A stretch of 64,000 nucleotides of DNA. Origin: Cordylochernes scorpioides. Taxonomy: Eukaryota > Arthropoda > Arachnida > Pseudoscorpiones > Chernetidae. Shown in pieces: positions 23,106 to 35,199 of this stretch. A program made the translations under genes and the position numbers. The first letter of the stretch is position 1. Each line of letters begins with the position of its first letter. The notes under the pieces were generated by a model. That model was not told where the DNA came from, made no database searches, and saw only the letters and a list, made by a program, of their open reading frames with translations. Where the stretch lies: the NCBI GenBank assembly GCA_030710605.1, contig CP092868.1, positions 26,355,050 through 26,419,049 on the forward strand. Reading direction: 5' to 3'.

Positions 23106-23805
23106 TATCAAACAGAGATTTAGTTTTTTTAAAGATTCTCTATGAATTGAATAATGAAATTTTGTAAATTTCCAGAAAATGTAAGTAATAGAAAAGGAGT
23201 AATATTTAAATGAAGAAAAATGTAGATTTTTTTTTCCATTTGTTAGTCTGTGAATAGAGAACTTGATACAGTTTTTTTTTTTTTGACCCGTAACTTGACC
23301 AAGAAGTTACCTGTTATACTAAACTGTTAACTAAACATAGTTAACTAATAGTTCTTTAGAGAAAAGGATATTCAGTATCTGATTTGTAGAACTTCCTGAA
23401 TTTTAAAATACCTTTTAGAAAAGAAAAATTGAATTCATTTTTTAAATTAAATCTCTCCATATAAAATTTGCATATAATATCGGAGCCATATTTAATATGC
23501 CTATATATATGAAAGCCGATTGAAAAAATAAGACCACAAACATCAATCGTTCTTTGAGATGGTTAAAATATTATTTTAAAAAGTATTTAAGAATTTAATG
23601 AAATTTTTAAAATTTTAAAAATATATTATATTTTTAAATTTCAAAAAAAAAAAAGTATTTGGATATGATCCTAAAATTAACACCATTTCAATACATAGAT
23701 ATGTAAATAAATGTAAAATATATAAAAACACACATACATAAATACACAGATTGCTTACCTAAAATTAAAAATTATTGCCATATTAATTATATTAAATATA
23801 AACTC

Positions 23806-24330
23806 ATGAACAAAACTTAAGTAAGTTGTACCTTTTAGCATGTATATCGTGATTCAGATAATAACTCTGAAAGATATTACAGGGACCTTTATTGAAGACA
23901 CACGAGATAACCAAGTGTGAACAAAACTTAAGGAAGTTGTACCTTTTAGCATGTATATCAGGATTCAGACAATAACTCTGAAAGATATTACAGGGACCTT
24001 TATTGAAGACACACGAGATAACCAAGTGTGAACAAAACTTAAGGAAGTTGTACCTTTTAGCATGTATATCGGGATTGAGACAATAATTCTGAAATATATT
24101 ACAGTGACCTTTATTGAAGACACACGAGATACACTCATGGACAAAACTTAAGGAAGTTGTACCTTTTAGCATGTATATCGGGATTCAGACAATAACTCTG
24201 AAAGATATTACAGTGACCTTTATTGAATACAGACTAGATAACCAAGTGTAAACAAAATTGCCTGTCTCCTTAAAAAATATATATATAGACTACCAGACTT
24301 TCCACTTCCTCAAGTTTTGTCCATTACTAT
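23806..24330 (-). mobile_element. Tc1/mariner-like non-autonomous element with internal 111-bp repeats
   Basis: The ends carry CTCATGAACAAAACTTAAG and, inverted, CAAGTTTTGTCCATTA, matching the ends of the element at 63.3-63.8 kb. Inside are four 111-bp units (23,825, 23,936, 24,047, 24,156) with GTTGTACCTTTTAGCATG. A 122-aa minus ORF here exists because 111 is a multiple of 3. There is no transposase. The superfamily call rests on the short TIR and possible TA target only. Confidence 0.65.
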
Positions 24331-24772
24331 ATATATCTTAACAAAATATAGTCTAATCTACCAAGAAATATTGTATTTATAAAGCCTAAAGCCTTACTAA
24401 AATTAAAGATAAGGAAAATGAATAAGGAAATTTTAAGAAAATTCAGGTATAAAGGAAGTTTTCTTTAAGTAGCTTAACTAATTGTTGTATTTTCTTTGCT
24501 TTCTCAAATATTTTTTTTATCCTTAATTCTATTTAAAAAATCCATAAATATTGCTTAATTAATCCGCTTAGTGATATAATTAAAACTTGTTATCACATAT
24601 CAAAAATTGCATTTATAGTACTTTTCACTCACATACAGACATGATTATATTTTAAATTTTAGTTAAAAGTGTCAATAATTTTTTTTTTTAACCGCAGTTG
24701 TACCCAACATATGTCAAAGTATTATATAATTCTATATTATTAAAGAGTGGTATACGTATATATATATATATA

Positions 24773-24955
24773 TGTCACATTCTGCTTATAAATTATTAGT
24801 AGATGTAAATTTTTACGCTGTTAGGAATTATGTAAATATTTGTAACTATATAAAAGGCGCGTGATTGAAATAAATTTAGTCAGACGGTTGATTGTTCTCT
24901 CTTTCTTTACGCAAAACAATATCATCTGCATATTGGCGTGTTACATATATATATA
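24773..24955 (+). mobile_element. solo LTR, 183 bp
   Basis: The segment starts TGTCACATTC and ends GCGTGTTACA, giving TG...CA ends with a short inverted TGT/ACA. Inside, in the right order, are TATATAAAAGG (24,847-24,857) and AATAAA (24,869). It is flanked by TATAT on both sides within a TA-rich tract, so the target duplication is suggestive only. No internal region or second LTR is present. Confidence 0.65.
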
Positions 24956-24959
24956 TTTA

Positions 24960-26080
24960 TGTTCAAATAGGATTAAATTTACAGCTTTTTTTCCATATAT
25001 ACAATTATTCAAGACAATAATATAAAAAACCTAATGAGGGATTATATTATATAATATAATGTAATAATCCTAGATAATTTTAAGATGTATCGTTTATTAA
25101 ACAAAAGAAAATCATATGAGTCAGCAGATTCCCTTTAAGGGGGAAAATCCAAAAGAGATGAAAGGAGGTAAAGATATATTCCCCCTTCGTTAGCTGACCC
25201 CTAAAACAACCCAAATGGATCCCCCAAAGAATAAAGAAAAAAGGAATCAAATATTCGCCCACCATCTGACAGCTATCGAAAATTGCAGGGTAGCTCAACC
25301 GTTCTAATGTTCTCTATTAGTCATCCTAATTTAATGGATCGTATTTCATAGAAAAATTAGGGTTGGAAAAATATATCATTTACACCACATCACTTTTTTG
25401 ATGAAATCTTTTAGGAGAATTTTTTTTTTTTGCACATTTAAATTTTTACCATTTTTACATATATTATTTATATACATTTTACATATAAAGGTAAAGCATT
25501 TTTGAAAATGCGGATTATTTTTAGTATTTTGTATAGCATTAAAAATTTATGAAATTTTCACATATTTTTCCCCTTTAAAAATAGATATTAATAAATATTA
25601 TAGCGGGTATAATAGGTATCATAGAGAGATGGCAATATAGAATAAAAATATGTAAATAAATATAATGTAAAATGCTCAATTGTACATAAATAAATAAATT
25701 ATTGTACCTTCTATACCATGAAAAAAGTATAGTCTGCTACCAATCAAAATATTGGTAAATAAATGTTGATCAATATAACGATTTAATTATGAATTTTTGT
25801 AATAAAAATCCTTTTGATATTGTTCATAAAAGTATTTGCCTGTTGAAGAGCAGAAATTTGTTCGAAAGCTTGCAAAAACAAATTTAAACGAAACTTTTTA
25901 CCTGATTTTTATTTTTTCCCCTTTTCAAATAATTTCTGGCTAACTATTGCTGAATTTGTGTATTATTTTTAAAATATATAACTTCTTTCTCATGATAACT
26001 ATACTAGTTTTGAACTAAAAGACTCGTACAAAGGATGGAGATGGGAAGAGAGTATCGTTTGTTTAATAAAAGCTGGTGGT
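24960..26080. other. AT-rich non-coding DNA with one tail module
   Basis: Contains CCTGTTGAAGAGCA with TTGTTCGAAAGCTTG at about 25,839-25,876. Otherwise I see nothing to annotate. Confidence 0.5.
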
Positions 26081-26109
26081 GCCAGGTACAATGAGGAATT
26101 AATTAAGCT

Positions 26110-26240
26110 AAAAATAAAGGCGGGACGGAGGGGTTCCGCTTCCGGTCACGTGGGGGCACTAGCAGCTGTCAGTGGCCGATACTAGGAAGAGAGTGGCGTC
26201 TGAAACAAAAGTTGCGTGAATTCAACTACATTCGTGTGAG
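26110..26240. promoter_or_regulatory. promoter-like CpG patch with ETS and E-box motifs
   Basis: In an otherwise AT-rich region, TTCCGCTTCCGGTCACGTG (26,134-26,152) combines a CCGGAAG ETS site (minus strand) with a CACGTG E-box, a pairing typical of housekeeping promoters in animals. GC-rich DNA surrounds it for about 130 bp. No first exon is clear on either strand. Confidence 0.4.
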
Positions 26241-26249
26241 CAACATTTC

Positions 26250-28000
26250 TATAATTAGAAATTAAATTCTATAAATATGTTTGTAAATATACAAAACTAA
26301 ATCACAAATTCTTCAAATATCGATCATGTCTATTAAAACGAAATAATACGGAGAGAAATACAATGTTTTCTGCTTTAAAATAAATGCACCAAAAGAACTT
26401 TTGATAGAATAAAAGATGGCGAAATAAATTATTTATATATATTTTTAAATACTATTTTTAACATTTAAAAAATATATAGATGTCATATTAATATTTTTAA
26501 AAAAATTAATAAAAATTGAAATCTGAAATTTTTAAAATTTAAATATTACCTAAGCAATGATTTATATAAAATTAATTTTTATCATCATACTTTTTGTTAC
26601 ATCTTTTGTTTTTATGTTATCAATAGAAAGGTAACATTTTTTGTTGTTATTATTCTATTTTTCCAACATTAATTAATCATATTTAAATACAAAATGTAGC
26701 ATTTATAAATTAAATTTAATAAATATTCTTTATTAAAAATACATACGACTGTGCTCCAACTAGTAAGTTGTTTTTTTTTATACCACATATTTGAAATATT
26801 TATTTTTATGCTCTTAAAATAAGTTTTATAAAATTAATTAATGAATATATCGTTATATATATTTCTAAAACATAACAAACAAAATTTAATATATAATTTT
26901 TTTCAATATATAAAATATTTTTTCAGCAAACACACGAAACTTCATATTATATATTCCATTTTAAAGTTGGCTAAATTAGGGAATTGAAAAATAAATAATA
27001 CGATAAAAATAAAATTATAGATTTCCCAAATATAAATTGACACATGATTTTAAATACTTCAAAATAAAATATATTAAATATGTATATATCAAAACACCTA
27101 TATGAAATATCTATACCATTTTTAAAAAAAGTTTTTAGCTTATTATAGTTTATTAGAATACAACTCATAATTTTCAAAAAACTACACATAATTAATATCA
27201 ACCAAAATCGCTACATTTTTATGCAATATTTATCATATATAGCTCTATATATATTTTAAAATAAATATCGTTTCAAATATTTATTACATTTTTCTATACA
27301 ATATTTAACAGAATATTGGTTTAGGTTTACATATGTTAGTAAAGAAATAAATAAAGAGATAAAAAAAAAATGTTATTGCTACATCGGCTGCTACTGTCAC
27401 GAGCTAATCAATTCCTTTATTTTGTCAGTCGATTATAGCCAGCCTTGTTGACAACCTTATTTCTTCCCCTCTATACATCATAATATTATTTGTATATCAA
27501 TTGAAATACCCTTTTTTATTACATAAAAATGAATTTTAAAAAATATTCATTATTGTAAAATTGAAATATTTTTTTACTTAAATGAATTTTTGTCTGTAAA
27601 ATATATCGCTATTTGTGTGTGTTTCCCATTTTATTATTAAATGTATATATATTTTTGAATATTGATTTATAAAAAAATATATTTAATTGTTGGCTTTAAC
27701 ACCATTTTTTAATCATAGTTTATACTTGCCATAATTAAACTAAAATAGGATATACGTGAGATAAATCAATACAATTTTTAAATAATATTAAAAAGAAAGA
27801 AGTCATAAACAAGAAAAAAGCCTCACCCCCTATGTTAGTCATTTTATTTTCATTAATGGCTCAGAGTATATACAAAACATTTATTCCTATGAAAGTTTTT
27901 ATATTAATTTTTTTAGAATATTATTTAACAGCTTATAATATATCCCTCCATATAATATTAGAATATATAATCTTAATTCATAGATACCTTTCTTCTATTT
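26250..28000. other. AT-rich non-coding DNA
   Basis: Very AT-rich, with no feature that I can support. The 76-aa minus ORF at 26,971 has low-complexity FIYS-rich composition and is not counted. Confidence 0.5.
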
Positions 28001-28005
28001 CTCCT

Positions 28006-28380
28006 TTATGATTTAATCATCATTTTGGATTCCGTCATACACACACACAAAATCAAAGAGTTTTTTTTTTTTTTTTTAATTGCATATATGTCAAAATACA
28101 CAAAACAAACAATGAAATGTGATTGTGCAAGTTTAAAAAAAAAGCAGATAAAAGCTTCGAAAATAGATGGTAACGAGGCTAAAACGTTAGTAACGAGGTT
28201 ATAGCATTCTACTTCCTGCAATCCACAGGAAGTTGAGGTGTGCTGAGAAGGTAGAATATATGATACCTCCAGGAAAGAAAGAGCAACGAGTGGAAATAGA
28301 ACGCAGAACAAAGAGCGCCGCCGACGACACACTCAGACGACCGTTGTTGAAATTCTCGTCTGCGATTAAATACGCACAAG
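28006..28380 (-). other. possible minus-strand first exon or signal-peptide ORF
   Basis: Upstream on the minus strand is a CpG-rich patch (GTGTCGTCGGCGGCGC near 28,310-28,330). The frame from 28,332 starts MCRRRRSLFCVLFPLVALSF, which resembles a signal peptide. TCCTGGAGGTATCA at about 28,260 holds a possible donor (GAG/GTATCA), which would end the exon early. The rest of the 108-aa frame, including a lysine run, is probably intron. Confidence 0.25.
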
Positions 28381-28399
28381 TTTAAATAACATTTAATGA

Positions 28400-29615
28400 A
28401 CTATTGTTTTTTATATAATCTCAAGTTTAGTTTATAATAGCAAACTATTATAAGTGGTGTATAAACTAAACATGTTTATAAAAATGATGCATTAAATGTT
28501 ATTACAACATTTTTTAGATGAATAAATTATCTATGAAAATAATTATTCTTAACCTAATAATAAATTTCTTTATAACTTTGCAATAATTATCTGATATTAT
28601 ATATATTGAGCGCGATGTAAAGTGTTCTGCCCTATAAGTTCGTATAAAAATAAATTTACTCGAATAGTCTTTAACAACAAAAATTAATACAAACGATTTA
28701 AGGTGAATTTTCGTAGAAAAAAAAAGTAGATTTGGCTATACTAGAAATCACTGTGATTGTTATTTTCCTTTCCCTGAATGCGGACTTCCCAGAGAACATG
28801 CCCTACATTGCTATCTGCTAAGGAAGTTTTTGCCCTGCTTTTGCTATCTGCTGCTCGAGAATTGATATATTTCCAGAAGAAATTATGTGCAGTGTGACCA
28901 GTTTCCTTAGGAATATTTTACAGTAAATACAAAAAATTTTGATTTATTTTTTTTATTAAAATAAAATCGGTACATTATATAAATATTAATATAAAAATCA
29001 ATAATAATATTATATAATAGATAATTACATTTAAAAAATTTTGTTTTCGTCATATGTGTTTAGTTTATCTGTCTTTCTTTTATATTAACATCATTGTATT
29101 GTTTTTGTTTTGTTTTTTTACCCTTTAGGGTGAAAAAGCATATTCAAAAAGCATTATTTGAAAGGTTTTTTTTTAAAGAGTCGCACAGATCTATTTATAT
29201 CTTTTAATATATGTATTTAAAGATATGAAAACTAGAAATAGAGAGTACACAAATACAAATATTAAAATGTAATTATCAATTCAAATTAGGCCTATTTTAT
29301 TTTTTAAAATTCTAATATACTTTTGTACTGAAAGGGATAAAATACAAAAAAAAAATTACAAAATTATATATATATTATTAGATAAAACTATATTTTAGAT
29401 GATATTTATTGAGTTAATAAAAAAAACTTATATTTCCAATCTGGCCACCCATTTTTGTGAGAGCGGTCATATTCCTTTTTCTGCTCGTATTTCATAATTG
29501 CCTTCTGCAATAATTGACTTCATAGAATAAAATATCATCGTTCTATATATAGCCTTTTTTCCCCAAGAAATCCCTAAATACTTTTGTCCAAATTTTTATA
29601 ATACTCAATTTGTTA
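28400..29615. other. AT-rich DNA with a short possible coding relic
   Basis: Near 28,745-28,865 one plus frame reads ECGLPREHALHCYLLRKF with flanking cysteines, which could be a zinc-finger relic. It is short and has no splice support. The rest is featureless. Confidence 0.2.
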
Positions 29616-29619
29616 CAAA

Positions 29620-29985
29620 CCACGGAAATTTCAAAAGTTTTTTTAAATAAAATAAAGGCAGTGGAGGATTCAAGTTGCTTTTGTGGTATTGAGGAACAAA
29701 CCTCAAGACATCTACTGATCGATTGCCCAGCATTTCAAGATTATAGAATAAAGAATGAACTAGTTGTTTGTGAACTTAACGATTTGATTTCCGATAAAAA
29801 ATCATATTTAAAGTTCAATTCATTTTGTAAATACATTGTAAACTTTCTACAAAATCTGGATCTCTAATGTTTTCATGCGTTGAATAATGTAAATAACTTA
29901 TGTAAATAAACTTTTCTCCTTGTTTGGCGCAAGTATTCCTTGCGGGATATAGCGCTTTGGAAATAAAATAATTGGAATTGGAATT
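29620..29985 (+). mobile_element. 5'-truncated LINE, copy 1 (reverse transcriptase C-terminus)
   Basis: The frame includes AVEDSSCFCGIEEQTSRHLL and IDCPAFQDYRIKNELVV, ending NFLQNLDL at the stop 29,867. The CxC...HxxxxC pattern followed by PAF is the zinc-knuckle-like tail of many LINE reverse transcriptases. The 3' UTR has GGCGCAAGTATTCC and TTGCGGGATATAGCGC (a hairpin), and the end is the simple repeat AATTGGAATTGGAATTG. A near-identical copy at 56.8 kb starts at the same point. Confidence 0.85.
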
Positions 29986-30149
29986 GTAATATATAGCCAG
30001 CACACTGATGATTTCTGTATCCCTCTATAAGCAATAAATATACATTTCTTTTTTGTGTGTATATAAAATATGACATTTTTTTGAAAATTCATATAACGTT
30101 CTGATAACTAATATCATATATTCACGTATAAAACTCTTCATATATTTAT

Positions 30150-30260
30150 AAAGTAAATAAAGTCTCCAGGGCTAAGTTTCTTGCTCAAATTTTATTCTCT
30201 AGCTTTCGGACCTGTCAGTCCTTCCACAGGAGTATCACGATAACAAATTGATGGTATATA
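30150..30260 (-). repeat. tail module copy
   Basis: On the minus strand, CCTGTGGAAGGACTGACAG and GTCCGAAAGCTAGAG are followed by AATAAAATTTG. GGAC/GTCC form the hairpin, a different pair from the GGGC/GCCC at 21.3 kb. Confidence 0.6.
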
Positions 30261-30639
30261 TACTATTTTTATACAAAATATATTTTTTTTTGCATATTTA
30301 ATTTTATAGAGTTTTAATTTAACAAAGATAATAATAATAGATAGAATATTTACATAAACTCTTCATATATTTATAAAATTTATTTTTATAAGATAAAAAT
30401 ACTCAATACTATAATATATTTTGATTTATTTAGAGAGAGTATTAGTAGTATAAATAGAATTTCTATAATTTGAGATTATTGGGCGTATATAGATCGTTTT
30501 TTTTTTATATATTTATTTATTTATTTAAAAGCCTTATTAATATATCATGGCCAGGAATAAATAATTTAATATTCTGTTCAACTTGTTCAAAAAGAGCGAA
30601 AAAAAAGATTGAATATAGAATAAAATTAGTGCCTCAAGT

Positions 30640-31450
30640 ATAATATGGCACAGAACAAAAAAAAATCTTCTTTTCTAAATGCTTCTAAAACATAACTACA
30701 TATCTACTAATCTGAGATACTTTACTAAACAAGAGTGATTTTTAATGCCTCTAAGAGTGCATAATCACATCATATTTAAGTTGGAACCTATTAGCAAAAA
30801 AAAAAAGTTAATTTATTATTCCCAATACCCTTTTAAACATAATTACATATGTGTCTACCTTGGGACATGACAAAACAAACCATCTATTTCGATGCCTACA
30901 AAACATAACTACGCCTTGTCTAAATTTGGATATTTGACTGACTAAACCAAGGAGAATTTTTTTCAATGTCTTCCAGACATAAAAACGCCTTTATCTAGTA
31001 TTATACACATTATAAAATAAATGATAATCATTTACGATGCCTCTAAGACATAACCACAACTCTCTAACCTAACACATAATAAGGGTATTTTTAAAGCCTC
31101 AAAGGGAGGCCATAAACAACTTAACATATATTGTATAAATTGCGGTATAAGTTGAATGTTGAGAATGAAAAGAGAAGCACCTTGCACACGAGATTCGTCT
31201 TTTTCATTTTACTTCCAAACGTGGAGTGGTTCAATGCCTCCAAGAGTGAATAACCCCATCGATCTAACCTGGAACATGTGACAAAGCAAAGTTTCTCTTT
31301 TCAATGCCTCCAAAAGCGGATAAAAACATCATTTTTTTGATGTTTTAAAGAGTACAAAACTACTTTGTGTATAAATTTCGACAAAAAAAAAAAAATCTTA
31401 ATGTCTCTTAAACACTAAAAACATCTTTATCTAATCCTAAACAAAATAAA
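30640..31450. repeat. degenerate tandem repeat
   Basis: Phrases like AATGCCTCTAAGA, CATAACTACAT and CTAATCTGGGACATG recur about nine times at 60-100 bp spacing, with heavy divergence. Confidence 0.5.
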
Positions 31451-31734
31451 GTGTATAAAACGGGATAAGAAAACCGAACTTCTTCTTTAAATAAATGTGG
31501 GGTCCTCTTCACACACACACACAACCGTAACCTGGAGATTTCAGGAAGTCAACCAAATCCAGGAAGCATCTTCCCAGCAATGTATCAATAGACATCACAC
31601 AGGTCTTCAGTGTCGACCCCCCCCCCCCTTTCAGGACAGGTGTGCTAGCAGGTGACACCCTCCCTAAACCACCCGGAAACCTGCACCGTTATATTTTTTT
31701 GTCTTCTGCCCCCATTGGCATTATTATCGGCCCG

Positions 31735-31830
31735 AGTCACGCACTGGTTGTTCGCTTCATCACGTGACCGTGACGTCACAACGCGGAAGTGAAGACGCTA
31801 GCTCCCCCTACCGCCAATGGCCAAAAACAC
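31735..31830. promoter_or_regulatory. strong promoter-like cluster: E-box, CRE, ETS, CCAAT
   Basis: Within 60 bp are CACGTGAC (31,761), TGACGTCA (a perfect CRE, 31,771-31,778), GCGGAAGTG (ETS, about 31,783) and GCCAATGG (31,813-31,820). Such clusters are typical of TATA-less, often bidirectional housekeeping promoters in animals. On the plus side transcription would enter a T-rich stretch; on the minus side no ORF is obvious. The motifs are seen directly; activity is inferred. Confidence 0.5.
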
Positions 31831-32149
31831 TCTGGTCGCGTCTTAAAAATACGCCTTTTTTTTTTTTTTTCAAAATTTATTTTTTGATTTTTTTTTTTTT
31901 TGTGATCGTTCATACAAGTTGTTTTATTTTTTCTTCTTATTTTTATCGAAGATGGTATGTGTGATGTATAGTTTGCTGTAGTTATTTTAGAATGTTTTTC
32001 TTGAAGCGCGTTAATTAAAAACTTCCTGTTTTTCGCCCACCTAGCCAGGCTGTTCTTTCTTGGTCCTTGAACCCTTGAAGAGTTTATCCTTATTGAACCT
32101 TTGTTTTTAAACACTTTTATTCCTTTATACTCCTATTTCTTATACTGTT

Positions 32150-32400
32150 AAACATCTGGGCTCAGCTGGCCCGGCTGATAGTACCCTGTAAGGGCTCCTG
32201 ATCGAGGGATACAGGATGAGCAGCGTTTGTACTCCATGTTAGGAGCGGCTGTACATGGTGTCTGTTTCTCATGTCAGAGGCGGCCATTTCTTTTGGAGCT
32301 AAGTCAGCCTGCCACTGAGTAGTGCTCCCAGTCTTAATGACAAAGGCAGACGCATTCTACTTCACCCAGACCCTAATATGATTGAGTGAAGATAAGGAAG
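32150..32400. repeat. GC-richer dispersed repeat fragment, unclassified
   Basis: Contains GGCCCGGCTGATAGTACC, CTCCATGTTAGGAGCGGC and TGTCAGAGGCGGCCATTTC, unlike the surrounding AT-rich DNA. It resembles untranslated parts of retroelements, but I cannot place it in a family. No ORF is present. Confidence 0.3.
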
Positions 32401-32702
32401 AAGAAGATACCGTTAAACATTATTTTACAAGGTTATCTCAAAAGTTCGTTAACACTTTCAAAAAAATCGAAATACCAATATTATTAGCCGTTATGTATAA
32501 TGTCTTTGTATGATGTATAAAGTAATTGTATTATGTATTCGCGCGCGCGCGCGCCGTAATAATATTATTCGCCAAGTAATAAGATAAACAATGTTTTAAG
32601 AAAAACATGAATTTTTGGGATAACCTTATATGATATTATAGCGTCAATTATATAGTTCAAATTTAGTTCCTAAAATGATTTTTGTTCACGGTATAGGTGA
32701 AA

Positions 32703-32802
32703 NNNNNNNNNNNNNNNNNNNNNNNNNNNNNNNNNNNNNNNNNNNNNNNNNNNNNNNNNNNNNNNNNNNNNNNNNNNNNNNNNNNNNNNNNNNNNNNNNN
32801 NN
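32703..32802. other. assembly gap, 100 N
   Basis: Exactly 100 N, the usual placeholder for a gap of unknown length. Distances across it are not meaningful. The flanks do not obviously join. Confidence 0.99.
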
Positions 32803-32844
32803 ACCAATATTTTCTTAATATATTTAAGACAATTAAACAATCAA

Positions 32845-33160
32845 CAACAAACAACAAAGCCTTTATTTAGGGTCTCTCGCCCTATACAGGATTCGCCAGT
32901 TCACAAGGGATGGGGAGAACACTGTGTGGTCTTTTTCCGGGATATAATCCTGTGGAATATCGCCACCGCTATATACCTATTCTTTGATATTTCATTAATT
33001 AGTGCTGGAAATGAAGGACAAAGTTGCCCATCATTTAGTTTTCGTCTTTCCTCAGACAGAGCAGCACAATTAAATAAGTAATGCAACATCTCCATTGTTA
33101 TTCCTGATCAACAGAAAGTACATTTCAAGTCTTCACCCCTCATTAAAATCAGATGGTGTT
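32845..33160 (-). pseudogene. LINE 3' end with reverse transcriptase tail
   Basis: On the minus strand CTFC, a stop (TGA), then SGITMEMLHYLFNCAALSEE and RRKLNDGQLCP can be read. This is the C..C...H....C tail found at the end of many LINE reverse transcriptases, broken by the stop. The 3' UTR ends in CCTGTATAGGGCGAGAG and AAATAAAGGCTTTG. Related ends occur at 12.7 and 47.06 kb. Confidence 0.75.
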
Positions 33161-33189
33161 CTCTGAAAAAAAGACAATTAAACAATCAA

Positions 33190-33300
33190 ACAAGTTTCTT
33201 GTGATGAGTTTCATTCCATTTTATTAAATCAATCTCAAGCTTTCAGGAATTTCTGCCCTTCTACAGGATTACATACTGTTGCATCATGATTAATGCGCGT
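33190..33300 (-). repeat. tail module copy
   Basis: Minus strand: CCTGTAGAAGGGCAG, AATTCCTGAAAGCTTGAG and then TTTAATAAAATGG. It is the same layout as the other module copies, with a weakened hairpin. Confidence 0.6.
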
Positions 33301-33333
33301 ATTTTTTAAAATTATTTATAATATTATATAATA

Positions 33334-33555
33334 TAATGCGGCTTATGATTGTAAAACGACATTTGAAATATTATTTATTTCTAACCTTTTGGATGAGGTA
33401 TGAATCATTATCATTACTCTTCACAATTCACCCTTTCATACCTCATCCAAAAGGTTAGAAATAATCGTTATTTCTCCTTGAAATAAATTTTGAATTTTCG
33501 TTGAAAAGAAACACATGCGGGATAGTATTTCAAATGTCGTTTTACATTTATAATA
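33334..33555. mobile_element. palindromic MITE, second family member
   Basis: The outer arms GTAAAACGACATTTGAAAT and its complement, and the inner arms AACCTTTTGGATGAGGTATG and its complement, surround a loop near 33,415. It shares AATAATCGTTATTTCTCC and TTCGTTGAAAAGAAACA with the element at 6.1-6.3 kb. Confidence 0.8.
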
Positions 33556-33739
33556 TTATTTTTAATATATTTAAAATTATATATTTATTCATTTTTATAA
33601 AACAGATTATTACTATAAAATATTAAGTACTATAAAACATTTGTATTTTGATACACTAAATGCACCACCTGCTTTAAACTTTGATATGATAAATATAGAG
33701 ATATTCTAAGTGCTACCTAAAATTATAGTTGTCTTATTA

Positions 33740-33990
33740 TTGACTGGTTTAACCTTGTAGGATGGTTGAGACACGTTCTGGAAAGATGTAAGTCAAACCG
33801 CAGCCTGGTGCAACAATACATAAACGAATGAAAAACCGTCTGATGACAAACTATTACCTTAATATTCTGGTATCAAGCGGCGTTTTATTCGTTTGTGTAT
33901 GTACTCCTATAGAAGAAGAGATTTCCCGAAAGCTTGAAATTGATTTGATAAAATTAAACTCGCACACAAACAATCTCCAGAAACCAGTTT
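33740..33990 (+). repeat. tail module copy in a dispersed repeat
   Basis: CCTATAGAAGAAGAGA, TTTCCCGAAAGCTTGAA and GATAAAATTAAAC near 33,905-33,955 follow the module order. The upstream text (AACCGCAGCCTGGTGCAAC) is not shared with the other module copies. Confidence 0.45.
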
Positions 33991-34432
33991 GATTGTTTAT
34001 GTCCAGGAGTTTTAAACAAATTTATAATATTTAAGACAATGCTATTGTTTTAATTGAAAAAAAAGAAGGAAAATAGGCATGCTAACTAGTATCTATTTGG
34101 AATCCGAGCTCTAACACCACATATATACATATATTGAACAAGCTAATAAGAGGATTTGAAAGAGGAATGTCTGAGATAACAGGAAGCATGTTAGAGTAAT
34201 CCTACGAGCTAAAGAAGAGGCCAAGAACAGATAAGAGAAACGATGCTATCCGTGGAGGGAGGAGCTCGTCCAAGTAGACTGAGCTGCCCCTGGGGGGATC
34301 AGATAAGACATGACGACAATTAGAGAGACGGAAGATGGTATTGTGTTGTTGTGAAGTAGGTCACAAGGGTAGCGCCGCCTGCCGGCTGGTTCGGTACCTT
34401 GGTCCGGTACTGAGCTCTACGGGGCATCCTTG

Positions 34433-34782
34433 TAGAGGGGAGTGCTAACTGTATATGTGTTGGGTCCGAAGACCATTCCATCCTTGTCGAGGGGAGTGCT
34501 AACTGTATATGTCTTGGGTCCGAAGACCATTCCATCCTTGTCAAGGGGAGTGCTAACTGTATATGTGTTGGTCCGAAGACCATTCCATTCTTGTAGAGGG
34601 GAGTGATAACTATATATGTGTTGGTCCGAAGACCATTCCATCCTTGTCAAGGGGAGTGCTAACTGTATATGTGTTGGGTCCGAAGACCATTCCCTCCTTG
34701 TCAAGGGGAGTGCTAACTGTATATGTGTTGGGTCCGAAGACCATTCTATCCTTGTCAAGGGGAGTGCTAACTGTATATGTTT
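34433..34782. repeat. minisatellite, 54-bp unit, about 6.4 copies
   Basis: AACTGTATATGTGTTGGGTC and CGAAGACCATTCCATCC recur every 53-54 bp. Since 54 is a multiple of 3, minus-strand ORFs (87 and 113 aa) stay open, but they are not genes. The last unit runs directly into a hairpin retroelement copy. Confidence 0.92.
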
Positions 34783-34935
34783 CTTTTATACATAATACAA
34801 ACTTCTACAGCCCTTACTGCGATGAAAAAATATATTGGGAGGACTCTTGGCTCATCAGTGGTGAACCCTCCCAGCGGTTTCGCCAATTTAGTCTATCAGA
34901 CCGCTTCTCAGAGCTCTAATATTTATTGGACGTAA
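34783..34935 (+). mobile_element. hairpin short retroelement, copy 3
   Basis: Order: CTTCTACAGCCCTTACTGCG, a first hairpin GGGAGG...CCTCCC around GGCTCATCAGTGGTGAA, then a second hairpin AGCGGT...ACCGCT around TTCGCCAATTTAG. It is the fullest copy in the window. No protein is encoded. Confidence 0.75.
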
Positions 34936-35199
34936 CAATTATTCCGCCTTCTACATGCTATCAGAATATTTATTGGACGATTCTGCTTATATACGCAGCA
35001 CTGAAGGATGGAATCTCAGAAATGGTTTTTCAAGAAAACTATGGACATAAGGTTATAGGACAGTAGAATTACAATCAAATATTTGTTTCGAGCAATGCTC
35101 TTCAGCAAACTATAAAGACAAGGCCAGTTAGGCATAAATTAACACAAAGCAATAACGCGCCATCTATACATATAAAATGGAAGGATTTAAAAGCACGAA

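Noticed and set aside
26971-27201. A 76-aa hydrophobic minus-strand ORF.
   Set aside because: Low-complexity I/F/Y composition from AT-rich DNA, with no signal around it.
32663-32857. A 64-aa ORF across the N gap.
   Set aside because: It is an artefact of translating through unknown bases.
34840-34900. Hammerhead-like motifs on the minus strand of the hairpin element: GGCGAAACCGC then CACTGATGAGCC, with TTGGC/GCCAA able to form stem II.
   Set aside because: In the type II order only about five nucleotides remain between the supposed cleavage site and CTGATGA, so stem I cannot form. The stem III region also has only two or three pairs. The motifs are probably part of the two-hairpin structure.
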